From an unidentified bacterial endosymbiont (GTDB lineage Bacteria; Pseudomonadota; Gammaproteobacteria; Enterobacterales; Enterobacteriaceae): 64,000 nucleotides of DNA. A model generated the notes under the pieces. It saw only the letters and a list, made by a program, of their open reading frames with translations, was not told where the DNA came from and did no database searches. Where the stretch lies: NCBI RefSeq assembly GCF_918797525.1, contig NZ_OU963893.1, positions 2,232,001-2,296,000 on the forward strand. The letters are read 5' to 3'. Below are positions 17,734-29,957 of this stretch, piece by piece; position 1 is the stretch's first letter, and every line of letters starts with the position of its first letter. A program made the translations under genes and the position numbers.

Positions 17734-18593
17734 ATGATTGGTCCGACCATGCAAAGCACACGTGTTCTTTCATACACAGAAGTCAGAGACGCCTGCTTTG
17801 CTGCAAGGGTGACTGATAAAGTCAATAAAGATATTATGACTGTTTTTAATTGCACGCCTTTGGCTGATGACCTGGCGAATGAAATGGGCAAAGCATGGAA
17901 AGCCTGTAAGGAGAATAATCCAAACTGGAGGGAAGAGGCGATCGCTCTGGAGGTGAAATATAAAGACTGTGATATTTTGTTAGAGAAAAAGAATATGAAT
18001 TTTCCAGTGAACATTGTCGTTTTTTTATTGCGAAATGTAATCTTATAGAGCAATATAGCGATATTAAACGCCTGAATCCCGCGCTTAAAATCGCATTCGA
18101 ATACGACAGCTCAGGTGGCAATGACACAGACTCTGATACCCAGTATGAGGATACCTTTAACCGTCTTAAACTCAATTCGGCACACATGGATAACGCTAAC
18201 CTGAGTAACCTTAATTTGAGAGGGGTTCTGCTCGGAAATGCAAAATTGAACGGTGCAGATCTGAGTGGGAGTAATCTTAAAGGTGCAGATTTGGGTTGTG
18301 CAAAGCTCAACGATGCGAAACTGGATAACTGTAAGCTGGAAAAGGTAGATTTCACCTATGCAGAATTAGACAGGGCAAGCCTTCGCGATGTAAACCTTAA
18401 GGATGCGGTATTTGAGGGTACGTCTCTTATTAAAACGGATTTTGGCGATACGGACCTTACACAATTTGCAAACGATGAATGTGTATGTCCCGAAGAGTGG
18501 GACAACGCGATAATGAACCCGGAAATGCGCAAACGCTTCGATGAGGCGAAGGCCAGGGAAGCTGCTGCACAAACGTCAGACGAGGACATTTGA
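17734..18593 (+). pseudogene. Pentapeptide-repeat protein, second copy, frameshifted
   Basis: Diverged duplicate of the gene at 15245. The first frame (17734-18048) gives the N-domain up to DILLEKK and then runs into unrelated residues and a stop. In another frame, from about 18012, the protein resumes with CRFFIAKCNLIEQYSDIKRLN, matching STYFIERCDLAQQFNDIKTLN of copy 1, and continues through the pentapeptides (NANLSNLNLRG, NGADLSGSNLKGADL) to a stop at 18591-18593. About 17 codons are missing at the junction, so an out-of-frame deletion of roughly 50 bases broke the gene. The 3' half alone has an ATG at 18186 and could be translated as a 135-residue repeat domain, but no good ribosome site is seen. 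Confidence 0.8.
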
Positions 18594-18650
18594 ATTTGCC
18601 CCGACTCAATAAAGTAAAATAGAGCTAAATGCGTTACGCAGACAAAGGGG

Positions 18651-19367
18651 TCAGCTTTCCCAGGCGTGGGGGGCAAACAGATACCCTTTATTGCGTATGG
18701 TTTTGATGCGGTAGGGTTCGGTGGCGTTATCCTGTAATTTCTTGCGCAGGCGCGAAATGGCCACATCGACGCTGCGATCCATTCCATCGTAGCTGACGCC
18801 ACGCAGATTCTTCAGCAGTGCGTCTCTGTCCATGATTTGCCCGGCATGGGTCGCCAGTTCCCAAAGCAGGTCAAAATCTGCCGTCGAGAGCGAAATAAGC
18901 TCGCCGGAAAGTAAAACCTGGCGGTTGACCGGATCGATAGACAAGGTGCCAAACCGCATCGCTTTATGCGGAGTCAGGGATGAAACAGGCGTTTCGCGAC
19001 CAATGCTGGCACGCTGGCGCAAATGCAGACGCAGGCGGGCAAGCAGAACGGCTGGTGGGGTGGTTTTCAAAATGTAGTCGTTGGCCCCCATTTCCAGCGA
19101 TAAAATATGATTCATGTCGCTGTCCAGAGAGGTCAGCAGCACGATAGGGCCATCCCACCTGGCGCGAAGATCGCGGCAAAGGGTCATGCCATCTTTGCCC
19201 GGCAGCATGATGTCCAGCAACACCAGATCGGGGTTTTCGCGCAGGACTACCTCTTCGGCACGGTCGCCGCGGGGCTCAACAATGACGTCTATATCATGTT
19301 TACCGAGATAAGCGGCAATAAGCTGACCGACTTCCGGTTCATCTTCCACATACACAATGTTGTTCAT
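18651..19367 (-). CDS. rstA: Two-component response regulator RstA
   Basis: RstA is an OmpR-family regulator phosphorylated by RstB; in E. coli and Salmonella it activates asr and acts on RpoS level and iron uptake. The 238-residue product has the receiver domain (acidic VEDEPEVG, phosphoacceptor Asp in LVLLDIMLPGKDG, Lys in YILKTTPP) and a C-terminal winged helix with the recognition region RSVDVAISRLRKKL. ATG 19367 gives the E. coli start MNNIVYVED. It is the first gene of the former rstAB operon; its partner begins 3.6 kb further on. An RstA-like box is found in front of asr in this window. Confidence 0.96.
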   Translation of the reverse strand: MNNIVYVEDEPEVGQLIAAYLGKHDIDVIVEPRGDRAEEVVLRENPDLVLLDIMLPGKDGMTLCRDLRARWDGPIVLLTSLDSDMNHILSLEMGANDYILKTTPPAVLLARLRLHLRQRASIGRETPVSSLTPHKAMRFGTLSIDPVNRQVLLSGELISLSTADFDLLWELATHAGQIMDRDALLKNLRGVSYDGMDRSVDVAISRLRKKLQDNATEPYRIKTIRNKGYLFAPHAWES

Positions 19368-19495
19368 ACAGCGTCTGTTATGGCGAAAAAAGCCAACATA
19401 CACCGCGCCACGTAAACCTTCCATAACTCTTTCATTATTACCCCTGGTTCCGCTATTCTGCTTCCCATTGTTACTTGTTTGTTATAGGGAAAAGT

Positions 19496-19831
19496 ATGGG
19501 GCTGGTGATTAAAGCCGCGCTGGGTGCGCTGGTGGTGGTATTGATTGGTATTCTGGCTAAAACGAAGAACTACTATATTGCCGGGTTAATCCCGCTGTTC
19601 CCGACATTTGCGCTGATCGCACACTATATTGTCGCCTCTGAACGGGGAGTCGACGCGTTGCGCACCACCATTGTGTTTGGCATGTGGTCCATCATCCCTT
19701 ACTTTGTCTATCTGCTGTCGCTGTGGTATTTCACCGGTTTTCTTCGTCTCCCGCTGGCGCTGGGTGGGGCCGTGGTCTGCTGGAGCCTCAGCGCCTGGGT
19801 ATTAATCTCTTTCTGGAGCCGTTTTCACTAA
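19496..19831 (+). CDS. ydgC: Inner membrane protein YdgC (GlpM family)
   Basis: Small membrane protein of 111 residues with about four hydrophobic helices, starting MGLVIKAALGALVVV. ATG 19496 follows AGGGAAAAGT; an in-frame ATG at 19475 lacks a ribosome site. It belongs to the GlpM/YdgC family, whose role is unclear; GlpM has been linked to alginate production in Pseudomonas. It is divergent from rstA and its stop overlaps the folM stop by four bases. Confidence 0.93.
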   Translation: MGLVIKAALGALVVVLIGILAKTKNYYIAGLIPLFPTFALIAHYIVASERGVDALRTTIVFGMWSIIPYFVYLLSLWYFTGFLRLPLALGGAVVCWSLSAWVLISFWSRFH

Positions 19832-20550
19832 CGCAGAGGCCGTCCCCCGTCCACCGCGAAGGTTCTGCCGGTGACGTAGCAACTGGTGAGCAGGTAATCA
19901 ACAAGGTCGATTATCTCTTTCTCGCCGGGCTCGATTTTCATCAGCGATTTGTTAAGCGCCTGCTGGCGATACTCGGCATCATCGCCTTCGTTGAATAAAA
20001 TCATCGCCGGGGCGATAGCGTTTACCTTCACTTCCGGGGCCAGTTTGCGGGCAAATGAGCGGGTCATATTATCCAGTGCGGCCTTGCTAGCCGCATAGGC
20101 AATATGCTTATCGCTCCCGCGCTCCACAACATAATCAGTGAAATGGATAATATCACCGGCGGCATGCCCGTGGCCGCGCAGTAGCTCCTGCAGGGCATGA
20201 TTAAGCAGATAAGGCGCATTAACGTGGATCTGCATCATGCAAGAGAGCGTGTCGCAGAGCGGTACGCCTGGCTTTTCAGCCAGCCATGCGCTGGCGTTAT
20301 GAATGATTGCCCGCAGTCCGTTGGTCGAGGCTTTTACCCGTTCAGCAAAAGCGAGAATACCGTCATCGGTTGAGAAATCAGCCTGAATGCAGGTCGCCCC
20401 GGCGTTTCTGAGCCCCTCAATCGAGGGATACTCCCTACGATAACTCACGATGACCGGATGGCGAAGGTTGAGAAAGTGATGGGCGAGGGCGAGGCCGATA
20501 CGACGGCCTGCACCGGTAATCAGTATTGGGCGAAGCGGCGCTTTTTCCAT
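19828..20550 (-). CDS. folM: Dihydromonapterin reductase FolM
   Basis: FolM is a short-chain dehydrogenase that reduces dihydromonapterin with NADPH and has weak dihydrofolate reductase activity. The 240-residue product has E. coli length. The dinucleotide fold glycine motif is TGAGRRIG, and the catalytic Tyr-Lys pair is in YAASKAALDN. ATG 20550 has GGAG six bases upstream; the upstream ATGs at 20562 and 20574 are less well placed. It lies between ydgC (convergent, overlapping stop) and ydgI (upstream, same strand, 38-base gap) and is probably cotranscribed with ydgI. Confidence 0.95.
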   Translation of the reverse strand: MEKAPLRPILITGAGRRIGLALAHHFLNLRHPVIVSYRREYPSIEGLRNAGATCIQADFSTDDGILAFAERVKASTNGLRAIIHNASAWLAEKPGVPLCDTLSCMMQIHVNAPYLLNHALQELLRGHGHAAGDIIHFTDYVVERGSDKHIAYAASKAALDNMTRSFARKLAPEVKVNAIAPAMILFNEGDDAEYRQQALNKSLMKIEPGEKEIIDLVDYLLTSCYVTGRTFAVDGGRPLR

Positions 20551-20588
20551 CGTGTTCTCCATATTGTTCAACACTGGGGGAAGCTTCG

Positions 20589-21971
20589 CTATCCCATTAA
20601 CATCCAGGTTGCGGGGGCAGCAGCAACCAGTAGCAGGACAATTAAGGCCATTTCACGGCGTTTAAGCGCCTGTTTAAGCTTATGCGTACGTCGGGCGTAA
20701 ATAAACACCAGCAGCCCCGGGGCATACAACACCACCGACAGCAGAAGGTGTATTGGACCGGAAGCATACAGCAACCACAGACCGTAAATACAGGCTCCTA
20801 CGCCCACGGCATAATGGGCCGGACGCGTGGCTATCTTCAGCAAATACGCGCCCACTAAGAAATAGGGTACCAGAATCATCTCTGAGGCGATGGTCAACAG
20901 GGTGTTATAATCTGAACCTGTGAGCCAGATCAGCACCAGGCAGACCTGTACGCTGATGTTGGTAAGCCACAGAGAGGCTGACGGCGCATTGTTTTTATTC
21001 TGACGGGCAAACAGGCGTGGAAACGCTTTATGCGTGGCGGCCAGAAACGGCACTTCCGCCGCCATAATTGTCCAGCTCAGATAGGCACCGCAGACCGAGA
21101 CAATCAGCCCCGCGGCAATCACCACATCCCCCCAGGAACCGAGCATTTTCATCATCAGCCCGGCCATTGACGGGTTACGCATTTCTGCCAGTTCAGGACG
21201 CGCCACCACGCCCAGCGACAGCAGCGTGACCAGCAGATAGACGCTCAATGCCGCCAGCACGGCCAGCAGCGTGGCACGCCCCACATCGCGCTTATTGCGC
21301 GCGCGGGCAGAGACCACTACGGCACCTTCGACGCCGATAAACACCCACAAGGTGATCAGCATGGTATTTTTCACCTGCTCCCACACGGGAACGCCCAGCG
21401 CGAGACCGGTGAAATCGAGCTTAAACACGTCAAGACGGAAGGCGATAAACGCCAGCACAATAAACAGGCCAAGCGGCACCAGTTTGGCAAGCGTCGCCAC
21501 CAGGTTGATACTGGCCGCCGTTTGCACCCCGCGTAACACCAGCCAGTGGACGATCCACAGCAGCACCGAAGCCCCCACAATGGACTGCCAGGTATTGCCA
21601 TCGCCGAAGAAACGCAGTTCAGGGGTATCGGTAAAGAAGCTGATCGCCGAAAAGACAATCACCAGATACGAGACGTTCGCAATCACCGCGCACAGCCAGT
21701 ACCCCCATGCGGAACAGAAGCCAATCAGCTCCCCGAAGCCTTCCCGGGCGTAGGTGAATATTCCGCCGTCGAGATCCGGGCGAATACGGGTCAGCAGCAG
21801 CATAGCGAACGCCAGCAGCAGTATTCCGGCACCGGTGATACCCCAGCCAATCATCAGGGCGGCAGGGCTTGCGACGGCTGCCATATTCTGCGGCAAACTG
21901 AATACACCCGCACCCAGCATTGAGCTTAAGACGAGCGCCGTTAACGCGCTCAGGCCAAGTTTCTTTTCCAT
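20589..21971 (-). CDS. ydgI: APC-family amino acid antiporter YdgI (ArcD-like)
   Basis: Inner-membrane transporter of 460 residues with about twelve helices, of the basic amino acid/polyamine antiporter family (arginine/ornithine antiporter-like). The N-terminus MEKKLGLSALTALVLSSMLG and the helix-breaking GAGVFSLPQN motif are typical for the APC superfamily. ATG 21971 gives the E. coli length. Substrate has not been settled to my knowledge; arginine/ornithine is inferred from family. Downstream is folM at 38 bases, so the two may form an operon. Confidence 0.93.
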   Translation of the reverse strand: MEKKLGLSALTALVLSSMLGAGVFSLPQNMAAVASPAALMIGWGITGAGILLLAFAMLLLTRIRPDLDGGIFTYAREGFGELIGFCSAWGYWLCAVIANVSYLVIVFSAISFFTDTPELRFFGDGNTWQSIVGASVLLWIVHWLVLRGVQTAASINLVATLAKLVPLGLFIVLAFIAFRLDVFKLDFTGLALGVPVWEQVKNTMLITLWVFIGVEGAVVVSARARNKRDVGRATLLAVLAALSVYLLVTLLSLGVVARPELAEMRNPSMAGLMMKMLGSWGDVVIAAGLIVSVCGAYLSWTIMAAEVPFLAATHKAFPRLFARQNKNNAPSASLWLTNISVQVCLVLIWLTGSDYNTLLTIASEMILVPYFLVGAYLLKIATRPAHYAVGVGACIYGLWLLYASGPIHLLLSVVLYAPGLLVFIYARRTHKLKQALKRREMALIVLLLVAAAPATWMLMG

Positions 21972-22116
21972 TGGCTTCCTGTTATGAAAGGTCCACATCC
22001 AGAATAATTATTTCGCACAAGCGCATAAAAATGGTGGATCACACTAAGGCGCGGGATTTTACGGAGTGTCACGAAGTCATGCAATAAAGTGTGGCCTAAA
22101 TTAGCAAAAAAGTGCC

Positions 22117-22138
22117 AAAAAGGCGGCATTGCGCCGCC
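22117..22138 (-). terminator. Rho-independent terminator after ydgH
   Basis: On the minus strand GGCGGC, a five-base loop and GCCGCC are followed by TTTTT, 18 bases after the ydgH stop. Confidence 0.75.
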
Positions 22139-22155
22139 CTCAGGAAACATTTTTG

Positions 22156-23100
22156 TTACTTGTACAGATCGGCGCTGATGGTCACGTTGTTACCACGTTC
22201 CTGCCACTGGCGGGTGATGTGGTAATACTTCGCCCCTTTCTTCGCTGCGCGCTTCGCGACCTGATAAGAGACTTCCGTCATGTTGCCGTAGTTGCCGGTA
22301 AATTTGATGCTGTCGAACGGCACCATCTGCGCGGCAGTGGCGTTGTTCAGCTCTTCAATTTTAGTGCCGTCTGGCAGCGACACGGAGTAACGCCCCCCCC
22401 TGGTGGACTGCGTTTCGAAGAAACGGCCCACGTCAGTGCTCGGTGCCGCCGACGTCGCCACGCCCGGGATTTCAACTTTCTTCGCTTCTTCACCGCCTTT
22501 GGCAATTGCAGCACGCCCCGCCTCGGAGTCTGCCGGGATCACATCCGGACTCTGCAGAACGCGTTTTTTCGCATCTTCTTTATAGATAAAGGCGGTAATG
22601 CGCTGGTTGCCGCCCTGGTTCGCATCAACCTGGCGCACAATGTAGAAAGCATAAGCTCCTTTCTTCTTCGCGGCTTTGGTGATTGCATCGTTCACTTCAG
22701 GCTGGCTGCGATAGAAGCCCTGAATGGTCACGGTGTCGAACGGTTCTAACAGAACTGCCTGTTCCTTTGGCAATTCAACAACGCCGTTAATGACGCGGTT
22801 GGTCGGTGCGTCAGCTTTAGGCGCGTTGTCTTTATACAGCGCAATGGTCACACGCTGATTACCGCTGTTGCCAGAATCAGACTGGTCGACGACATAAAAC
22901 GAATCTGCGCCGTTTTTATCGGCGGCTTTAGATGCGGCGGCTACCGCATCGCCAATGGAATTATAACGACCCACAATGACCTTCTGGTCAAAAGGCTTTA
23001 ACGCTGCCGCTTGCTCCGGCGTTAACTCTGTCGCGGCATTCGCAGACAGGGCGGTCGCAGAAAGAAGTGCGGACGCCAGGAGTGTGTTCTTAAGCTTCAT
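22156..23100 (-). CDS. ydgH: YdgH, periplasmic protein with three DUF1471 domains
   Basis: Secreted protein of 314 residues. Residues 1-22 are a Sec signal peptide ending ALSANA. Three copies of the YdgH/BhsA/McbA (DUF1471) domain follow, each starting with a PFD.. motif (LKPFDQKVIVGRYNSI, LEPFDTVTIQGFYRS, MVPFDSIKFTGNYGNM) and each ending with an aromatic Tyr/Ile strand (YHITRQ). DUF1471 proteins are stress-induced and linked to biofilm and envelope function; E. coli YdgH is the founding member. ATG 23100 is set by the signal peptide. A terminator follows. Confidence 0.95.
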   Translation of the reverse strand: MKLKNTLLASALLSATALSANAATELTPEQAAALKPFDQKVIVGRYNSIGDAVAAASKAADKNGADSFYVVDQSDSGNSGNQRVTIALYKDNAPKADAPTNRVINGVVELPKEQAVLLEPFDTVTIQGFYRSQPEVNDAITKAAKKKGAYAFYIVRQVDANQGGNQRITAFIYKEDAKKRVLQSPDVIPADSEAGRAAIAKGGEEAKKVEIPGVATSAAPSTDVGRFFETQSTRGGRYSVSLPDGTKIEELNNATAAQMVPFDSIKFTGNYGNMTEVSYQVAKRAAKKGAKYYHITRQWQERGNNVTISADLYK

Positions 23101-25167
<2,067 letters not shown>

Positions 25168-25174
25168 GGGGTAG

Positions 25175-26566
<1,392 letters not shown>

Positions 26567-26604
26567 TCGTGGGAAAAGCCCGGCGGCGCAAGTTTGCCGG
26601 GCAA

Positions 26605-26637
26605 AAAAACCGCTGGTTTTCCCGGCGGTTTTTCGTT
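26605..26637. terminator. Bidirectional terminator between pntB and uspE
   Basis: AAAAACCGC and GCGGTTTTT pair around a short loop, giving T runs on both strands between convergent genes. A second hairpin, GCCCGGC with GCCGGGC (26578-26602), lies just before it. Confidence 0.8.
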
Positions 26638-26644
26638 TTACGGC

Positions 26645-27595
26645 TCAATCATCCTCTGGATCGTCCAGCTCAACCGGCGTTTGATACTCATCCGGCTTAA
26701 TGACCAGCAGGTCACAACGCAGGTGGTCAATTACCTGCTCGGCGGTATTGCCGAGAAACGCGGCGGAAATGCCGGTACGCCCAATGGTTCCCAGCACCAC
26801 AATCCCGGCCTGCAGATGTTCCGCCAGATCCGGGATCACCTCTTCAGGCAAGCCTTTTTCGACGTGCGTCATTTTCTCATCGATACTGAATTTTTGACGT
26901 AGCGCTTTCATGGCCAGCAGATGTTGGCCCCGGATGGCGTCGTTATAGACGCTCGGGTCAAATTCTGGTAGCTCAATGGCGATGTTGATCGGGGTCACGG
27001 GATACGCGCCAACCAGATGCACCTCGGTGTGGTTAACCTGTTCGGCAAGCTGGAGCGTCTCCTTCACCAGTTTCTCATTCAGTGAATTATGGTAATCCTC
27101 TTCACTGGCGAGGTTTACCGCTACAACGGCTTTACCGCCTTCTGGCCACGGCTGATCTTTCACCATCCACACCGGACAAGGGCATTTACGCAGCAGGTGC
27201 CAGTCGGTTGGCGTGAAGATAACCGATTCCAGTTTATCGTGCTGGTGCGCCATTTTCAGCAACAGGTCGTGCCCGCTCGCAACAATCTCCTGGATAATGG
27301 CTTCGAAGGGCCGGTTGTGCCAGACCACTTTTATGTCGATAGGCACGCCTGCGTCGATGTAATACTTCGCCTGTTCGCGGATCCACGCGGTACGTTGGCT
27401 AATCACTCCCTGACGCATAGCGGTGCGCTCGTCAGGCGACAGAAGGGTGGTCATCTCATACGAAAAGTCATAGATCGGTAAAAATGCTTTGATTTTGCCG
27501 CCAATCCGTTGATGTAAATACACAGCACGTCGTAATGCTGGCTGATCGTCCTGATTGGGATCGATAGCCACCAGCATATTTTGATACTTTGCCAT
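26645..27595 (-). CDS. uspE: Universal stress protein UspE
   Basis: Cytoplasmic protein of 316 residues made of two Usp domains in tandem, as in E. coli UspE. Domain 1 begins [14 protein letters not shown]; domain 2 ends with the glycine-rich nucleotide-binding-type loop [18 protein letters not shown]. The family protects against DNA damage and starvation and affects aggregation and motility. It lies 139 bases downstream of fnr on the same strand, as in E. coli. Confidence 0.96.
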   Translation of the reverse strand: MAKYQNMLVAIDPNQDDQPALRRAVYLHQRIGGKIKAFLPIYDFSYEMTTLLSPDERTAMRQGVISQRTAWIREQAKYYIDAGVPIDIKVVWHNRPFEAIIQEIVASGHDLLLKMAHQHDKLESVIFTPTDWHLLRKCPCPVWMVKDQPWPEGGKAVVAVNLASEEDYHNSLNEKLVKETLQLAEQVNHTEVHLVGAYPVTPINIAIELPEFDPSVYNDAIRGQHLLAMKALRQKFSIDEKMTHVEKGLPEEVIPDLAEHLQAGIVVLGTIGRTGISAAFLGNTAEQVIDHLRCDLLVIKPDEYQTPVELDDPEDD

Positions 27596-27734
27596 ACAGG
27601 TCTCCTTACTGCTATCACCACAGTCTGTAAGTAAAAGAGTAACCTATATATCTTGAATGAAACAGGGGGGGAAGTTTTGCCAGATCAATAAATCAGGAAA
27701 TTTATCGATCTGGCGTGAATGCGAAGGGATTACG

Positions 27735-28487
27735 CTACGCTACGTTGCGAGCGTGTCCGGCGAGCACCGCCAGCGCCTCACCGTTTTCGATGGTGATGTA
27801 CTTACCTTTAACGGCCAGCATTCCGCTTTTCTGGAAACGCCCCAGCAGACGGCTGATGGTCTCAACGGTCAGACCCAGGTAGTTACCGATATCGCCACGC
27901 GTCATCGTCAGACGGAACTCGCGTGGGGAGAAGCCCCGCTCGGCGAAACGACGGGAGAGATTATAGATAAACGCCGCCAGACGTTCTTCTGCATTCTTTT
28001 TGGAAAGTAGCAGGATCATGTCCTGATCGCCTTTGATCTCACCGCTCATCAGACGCATCATCTGTTGGCGCAGGTTCGGCATTTTGCCGGACAGATCGTC
28101 CAGGGTTTCAAACGGGATTTCGCACACCATAGAGGTTTCCAGCGCCTGAGCAAAGCTCGGGTGGTGGCCAGTGCCGATGGCATCAAAGCCTACCAGGTCA
28201 CCCGCCAGGTGGAAGCCGGTGATCTGCTCATCGCCTTGTTCGGTGATGGTGTAGCTCTTGATGGTGCCAGAACGGATAGCATAGAGCGACTTCAGTTCGT
28301 CTCCCGCTTTAAACAGCGTCTGCCCTTTCTGAATCGGTTTTTTACGCTCGATGATATTATCAAGCTGATCGAGCTCATGTTCATTCAGGGTAAAAGGGAT
28401 ACAGAGCTGGCTAATGCTGCAATCCTGGCAATGGATAGCACAACCGCCAGACTGAATGCGTCGTATAATTCGCTTTTCCGGGATCAT
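27735..28487 (-). CDS. fnr: Fumarate and nitrate reduction regulator FNR
   Basis: FNR is the oxygen-sensing CRP-family regulator that switches genes for anaerobic respiration. The 250-residue product is almost identical to the E. coli protein. Cys20, Cys23 and Cys29 at the N-terminus and Cys122 in SMVCEIPF are the [4Fe-4S] ligands. The recognition helix is in [16 protein letters not shown] 28487 gives the standard start MIPEKRII; a TTG at 28499 is possible but not needed. An FNR box lies 20 bases upstream, so it can repress itself. dmsABC at the far end of the window is a classic FNR target. Confidence 0.99.
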   Translation of the reverse strand: MIPEKRIIRRIQSGGCAIHCQDCSISQLCIPFTLNEHELDQLDNIIERKKPIQKGQTLFKAGDELKSLYAIRSGTIKSYTITEQGDEQITGFHLAGDLVGFDAIGTGHHPSFAQALETSMVCEIPFETLDDLSGKMPNLRQQMMRLMSGEIKGDQDMILLLSKKNAEERLAAFIYNLSRRFAERGFSPREFRLTMTRGDIGNYLGLTVETISRLLGRFQKSGMLAVKGKYITIENGEALAVLAGHARNVA

Positions 28488-28506
28488 AGGTTCGCTCAAG
28501 CCTTAA

Positions 28507-28520
28507 TTGATATTGGTCAA
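28507..28520 (-). promoter_or_regulatory. FNR box upstream of fnr
   Basis: TTGATATTGGTCAA matches the consensus TTGAT-N4-ATCAA at nine of ten fixed positions. Its place just before the fnr start fits the known negative autoregulation in E. coli. Confidence 0.75.
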
Positions 28521-28670
28521 TTTTAACATCTTTTTGTTAAGTACGTAAGCCTGGTAATCCATCAATAAGGGCATGAGACGGCAATGTGTAGCCATCTTCT
28601 TGAAATTCCACAGCTTGATTAAGGATTTCTATCCTAACTGAAAGAAAATTAAGCACAAAAAGCCTGGGAT

Positions 28671-29187
28671 CTAAAGCAACAAATACCCTTCATGCCGCAG
28701 TAACCACTGTTTGCGCTGCACGCCTCCGGCATAGCCCGTCATGGTGCCGTTGCGGCCGATCACGCGGTGACAGGGAACCACAATACTGACAGGGTTGGTG
28801 CCATTGGCCGCGCCTACCGCGCGCGCAGCACCTTCCCGACCGAGCAGCGCCGCGAGCTGACCATAGTGCATCACCTGTCCGCACGGGATGCTACGTAATG
28901 CCTGCCATACTTCACGCTGGAAGGGGGGTGCCGGCGGTGGTTGTTGGCAGGTCATTAATGCTGCTCAGTTCGCCCTCGAAATATGCGGCAAGCTTGTCGC
29001 TCAGCCCGCCCGGGTTAGTGGCGCTAATACGCTCAAAACCTTGCATGCGGTAATGAACGGCGAGCAGCGCTTCCATGCGGTCGCTGTGCTCCTCCCATTC
29101 GACGGCACGCAGGTTAAACTGCTCATCAGCGATAACCCACAGCGCCCCAAGCGGCGTTGCAATTTTATCTTCGAGTAATTTCAGCAT
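28671..29187 (-). pseudogene. ogt: O6-methylguanine-DNA methyltransferase Ogt, frameshifted
   Basis: Ogt repairs O6-methylguanine and O4-methylthymine by transferring the methyl group to its own Cys. The 5' part (29187-28912) gives [18 protein letters not shown] up to TTTAGTP, then leaves the frame. The 3' part, in the next frame, resumes [19 protein letters not shown] and contains the active site PCHRV with the acceptor Cys, ending [10 protein letters not shown] as in E. coli. The break is at a run of six G on the plus strand (28923-28928), where five would restore the 171-residue protein. This could be a real inactivation, a slippage-prone run or a sequencing error. The gene is otherwise intact. 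Confidence 0.85.
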
Positions 29188-29202
29188 CCTCTTTCCTTTA
29201 AT

Positions 29203-29349
29203 TCAGCCGTGGGTGGAATCCCGGTCCTCTTTGCAGGTCGACAAGATACCATGCAGACGCATTACCAGCCATACTCCTAAAAAGCTAAGCGATACGATCA
29301 TGAATTTAGGGTTAAAAAAGCGGTTGTCGTATTTTTCCGGGAAGGGCAT
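29203..29349 (-). CDS. Possible small single-span membrane protein
   Basis: An open frame of 48 residues from ATG 29349, with one clear hydrophobic segment (FMIVSLSFLGVWLVMRL) between a polar N-terminus and a charged tail. It lies 15 bases upstream of ogt on the same strand. No good ribosome site precedes the ATG. I do not recognise a family. It may be a small membrane protein or chance. Confidence 0.35.
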   Translation of the reverse strand: MPFPEKYDNRFFNPKFMIVSLSFLGVWLVMRLHGILSTCKEDRDSTHG

Positions 29350-29616
29350 TCGTCGGTAGGGTAAATAAATTAATGAACCGCGCAATTATAACGGAATGAT
29401 GCTGACTTTGCGTGAGGGTTATTATCAACAGCTACAGGATATATTTTATTATCGTTGGTAAATACTACGGGCAGACTTTGTCTGCGAGAGCATCACTTCC
29501 TGCATGACTGTGGTCACATAAAGTATATTTATCAACGTATTATTTAATTCAGTGTTACGGGGTGATTCGTTAATCATACAATTCGGAATGGATGGTAAAA
29601 ATAAAATAAAAACAAT

Positions 29617-29713
29617 AAAAAAATAGAGTCTGTCCGACATCAGGCAGACCCCACAGTATACACAGCAGTGCATCCTTTCGCGGACCCTACGTCTTTTATC
29701 CATTGTGCAGGTG
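29617..29713 (-). ncRNA. mcaS: Small regulatory RNA McaS (IsrA)
   Basis: On the minus strand the segment GATGCACTGCTGTGTATACT followed by a GGTCTG...CAGACTC hairpin and TTTTTTT matches E. coli McaS closely as I recall it. The location before smrA (ydaL) is the same as in E. coli. McaS is an Hfq- and CsrA-binding RNA that represses csgD and activates flhDC and pgaA, so it moves cells between curli, flagella and PGA. The 3' end is set by the terminator; the 5' end is estimated to within about ten bases, since the first third is less conserved here. Confidence 0.85.
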
Positions 29714-29755
29714 TATTTAGTTATAACAGCTTTCTCTTAAAAAGATAGGCGGCTG

Positions 29756-29771
29756 AGTGATTGTTTTCACG
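29756..29771 (-). promoter_or_regulatory. Likely CRP site upstream of mcaS
   Basis: On the minus strand CGTGA-AAACAA-TCACT matches TGTGA-N6-TCACA at eight of ten positions, about 45 bases before the expected mcaS start. E. coli mcaS is activated by CRP, so the site makes sense. Confidence 0.6.
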
Positions 29772-29957
29772 ATTTTTTAACGTAAATTTTTGAGTTAACC
29801 GAGGCTGAAGTTTTAGTTAAGGTTTGTTGAAATATTAATTCATATGTATTTTATATATTCACCACATCAATATATTGCATTCCCTGACGTCGGGAGTTAT
29901 TGAGAGGTGCATCTGGCGCAGGTATAGTACAGGCTCAGTTGTAGCCGGAGGAATTCC

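Noticed and set aside
19400..19480. PhoP-type direct repeat upstream of rstA
   Set aside because: One GGTTTA-like half is seen on the minus strand (TAAACC at 19413-19418), but no second half at the right spacing, so a PhoP box cannot be supported.
29449..29703. 84-codon frame over the mcaS locus
   Set aside because: The DNA here is explained by the sRNA hairpin, terminator and AT-rich tail; the frame has no ribosome site.
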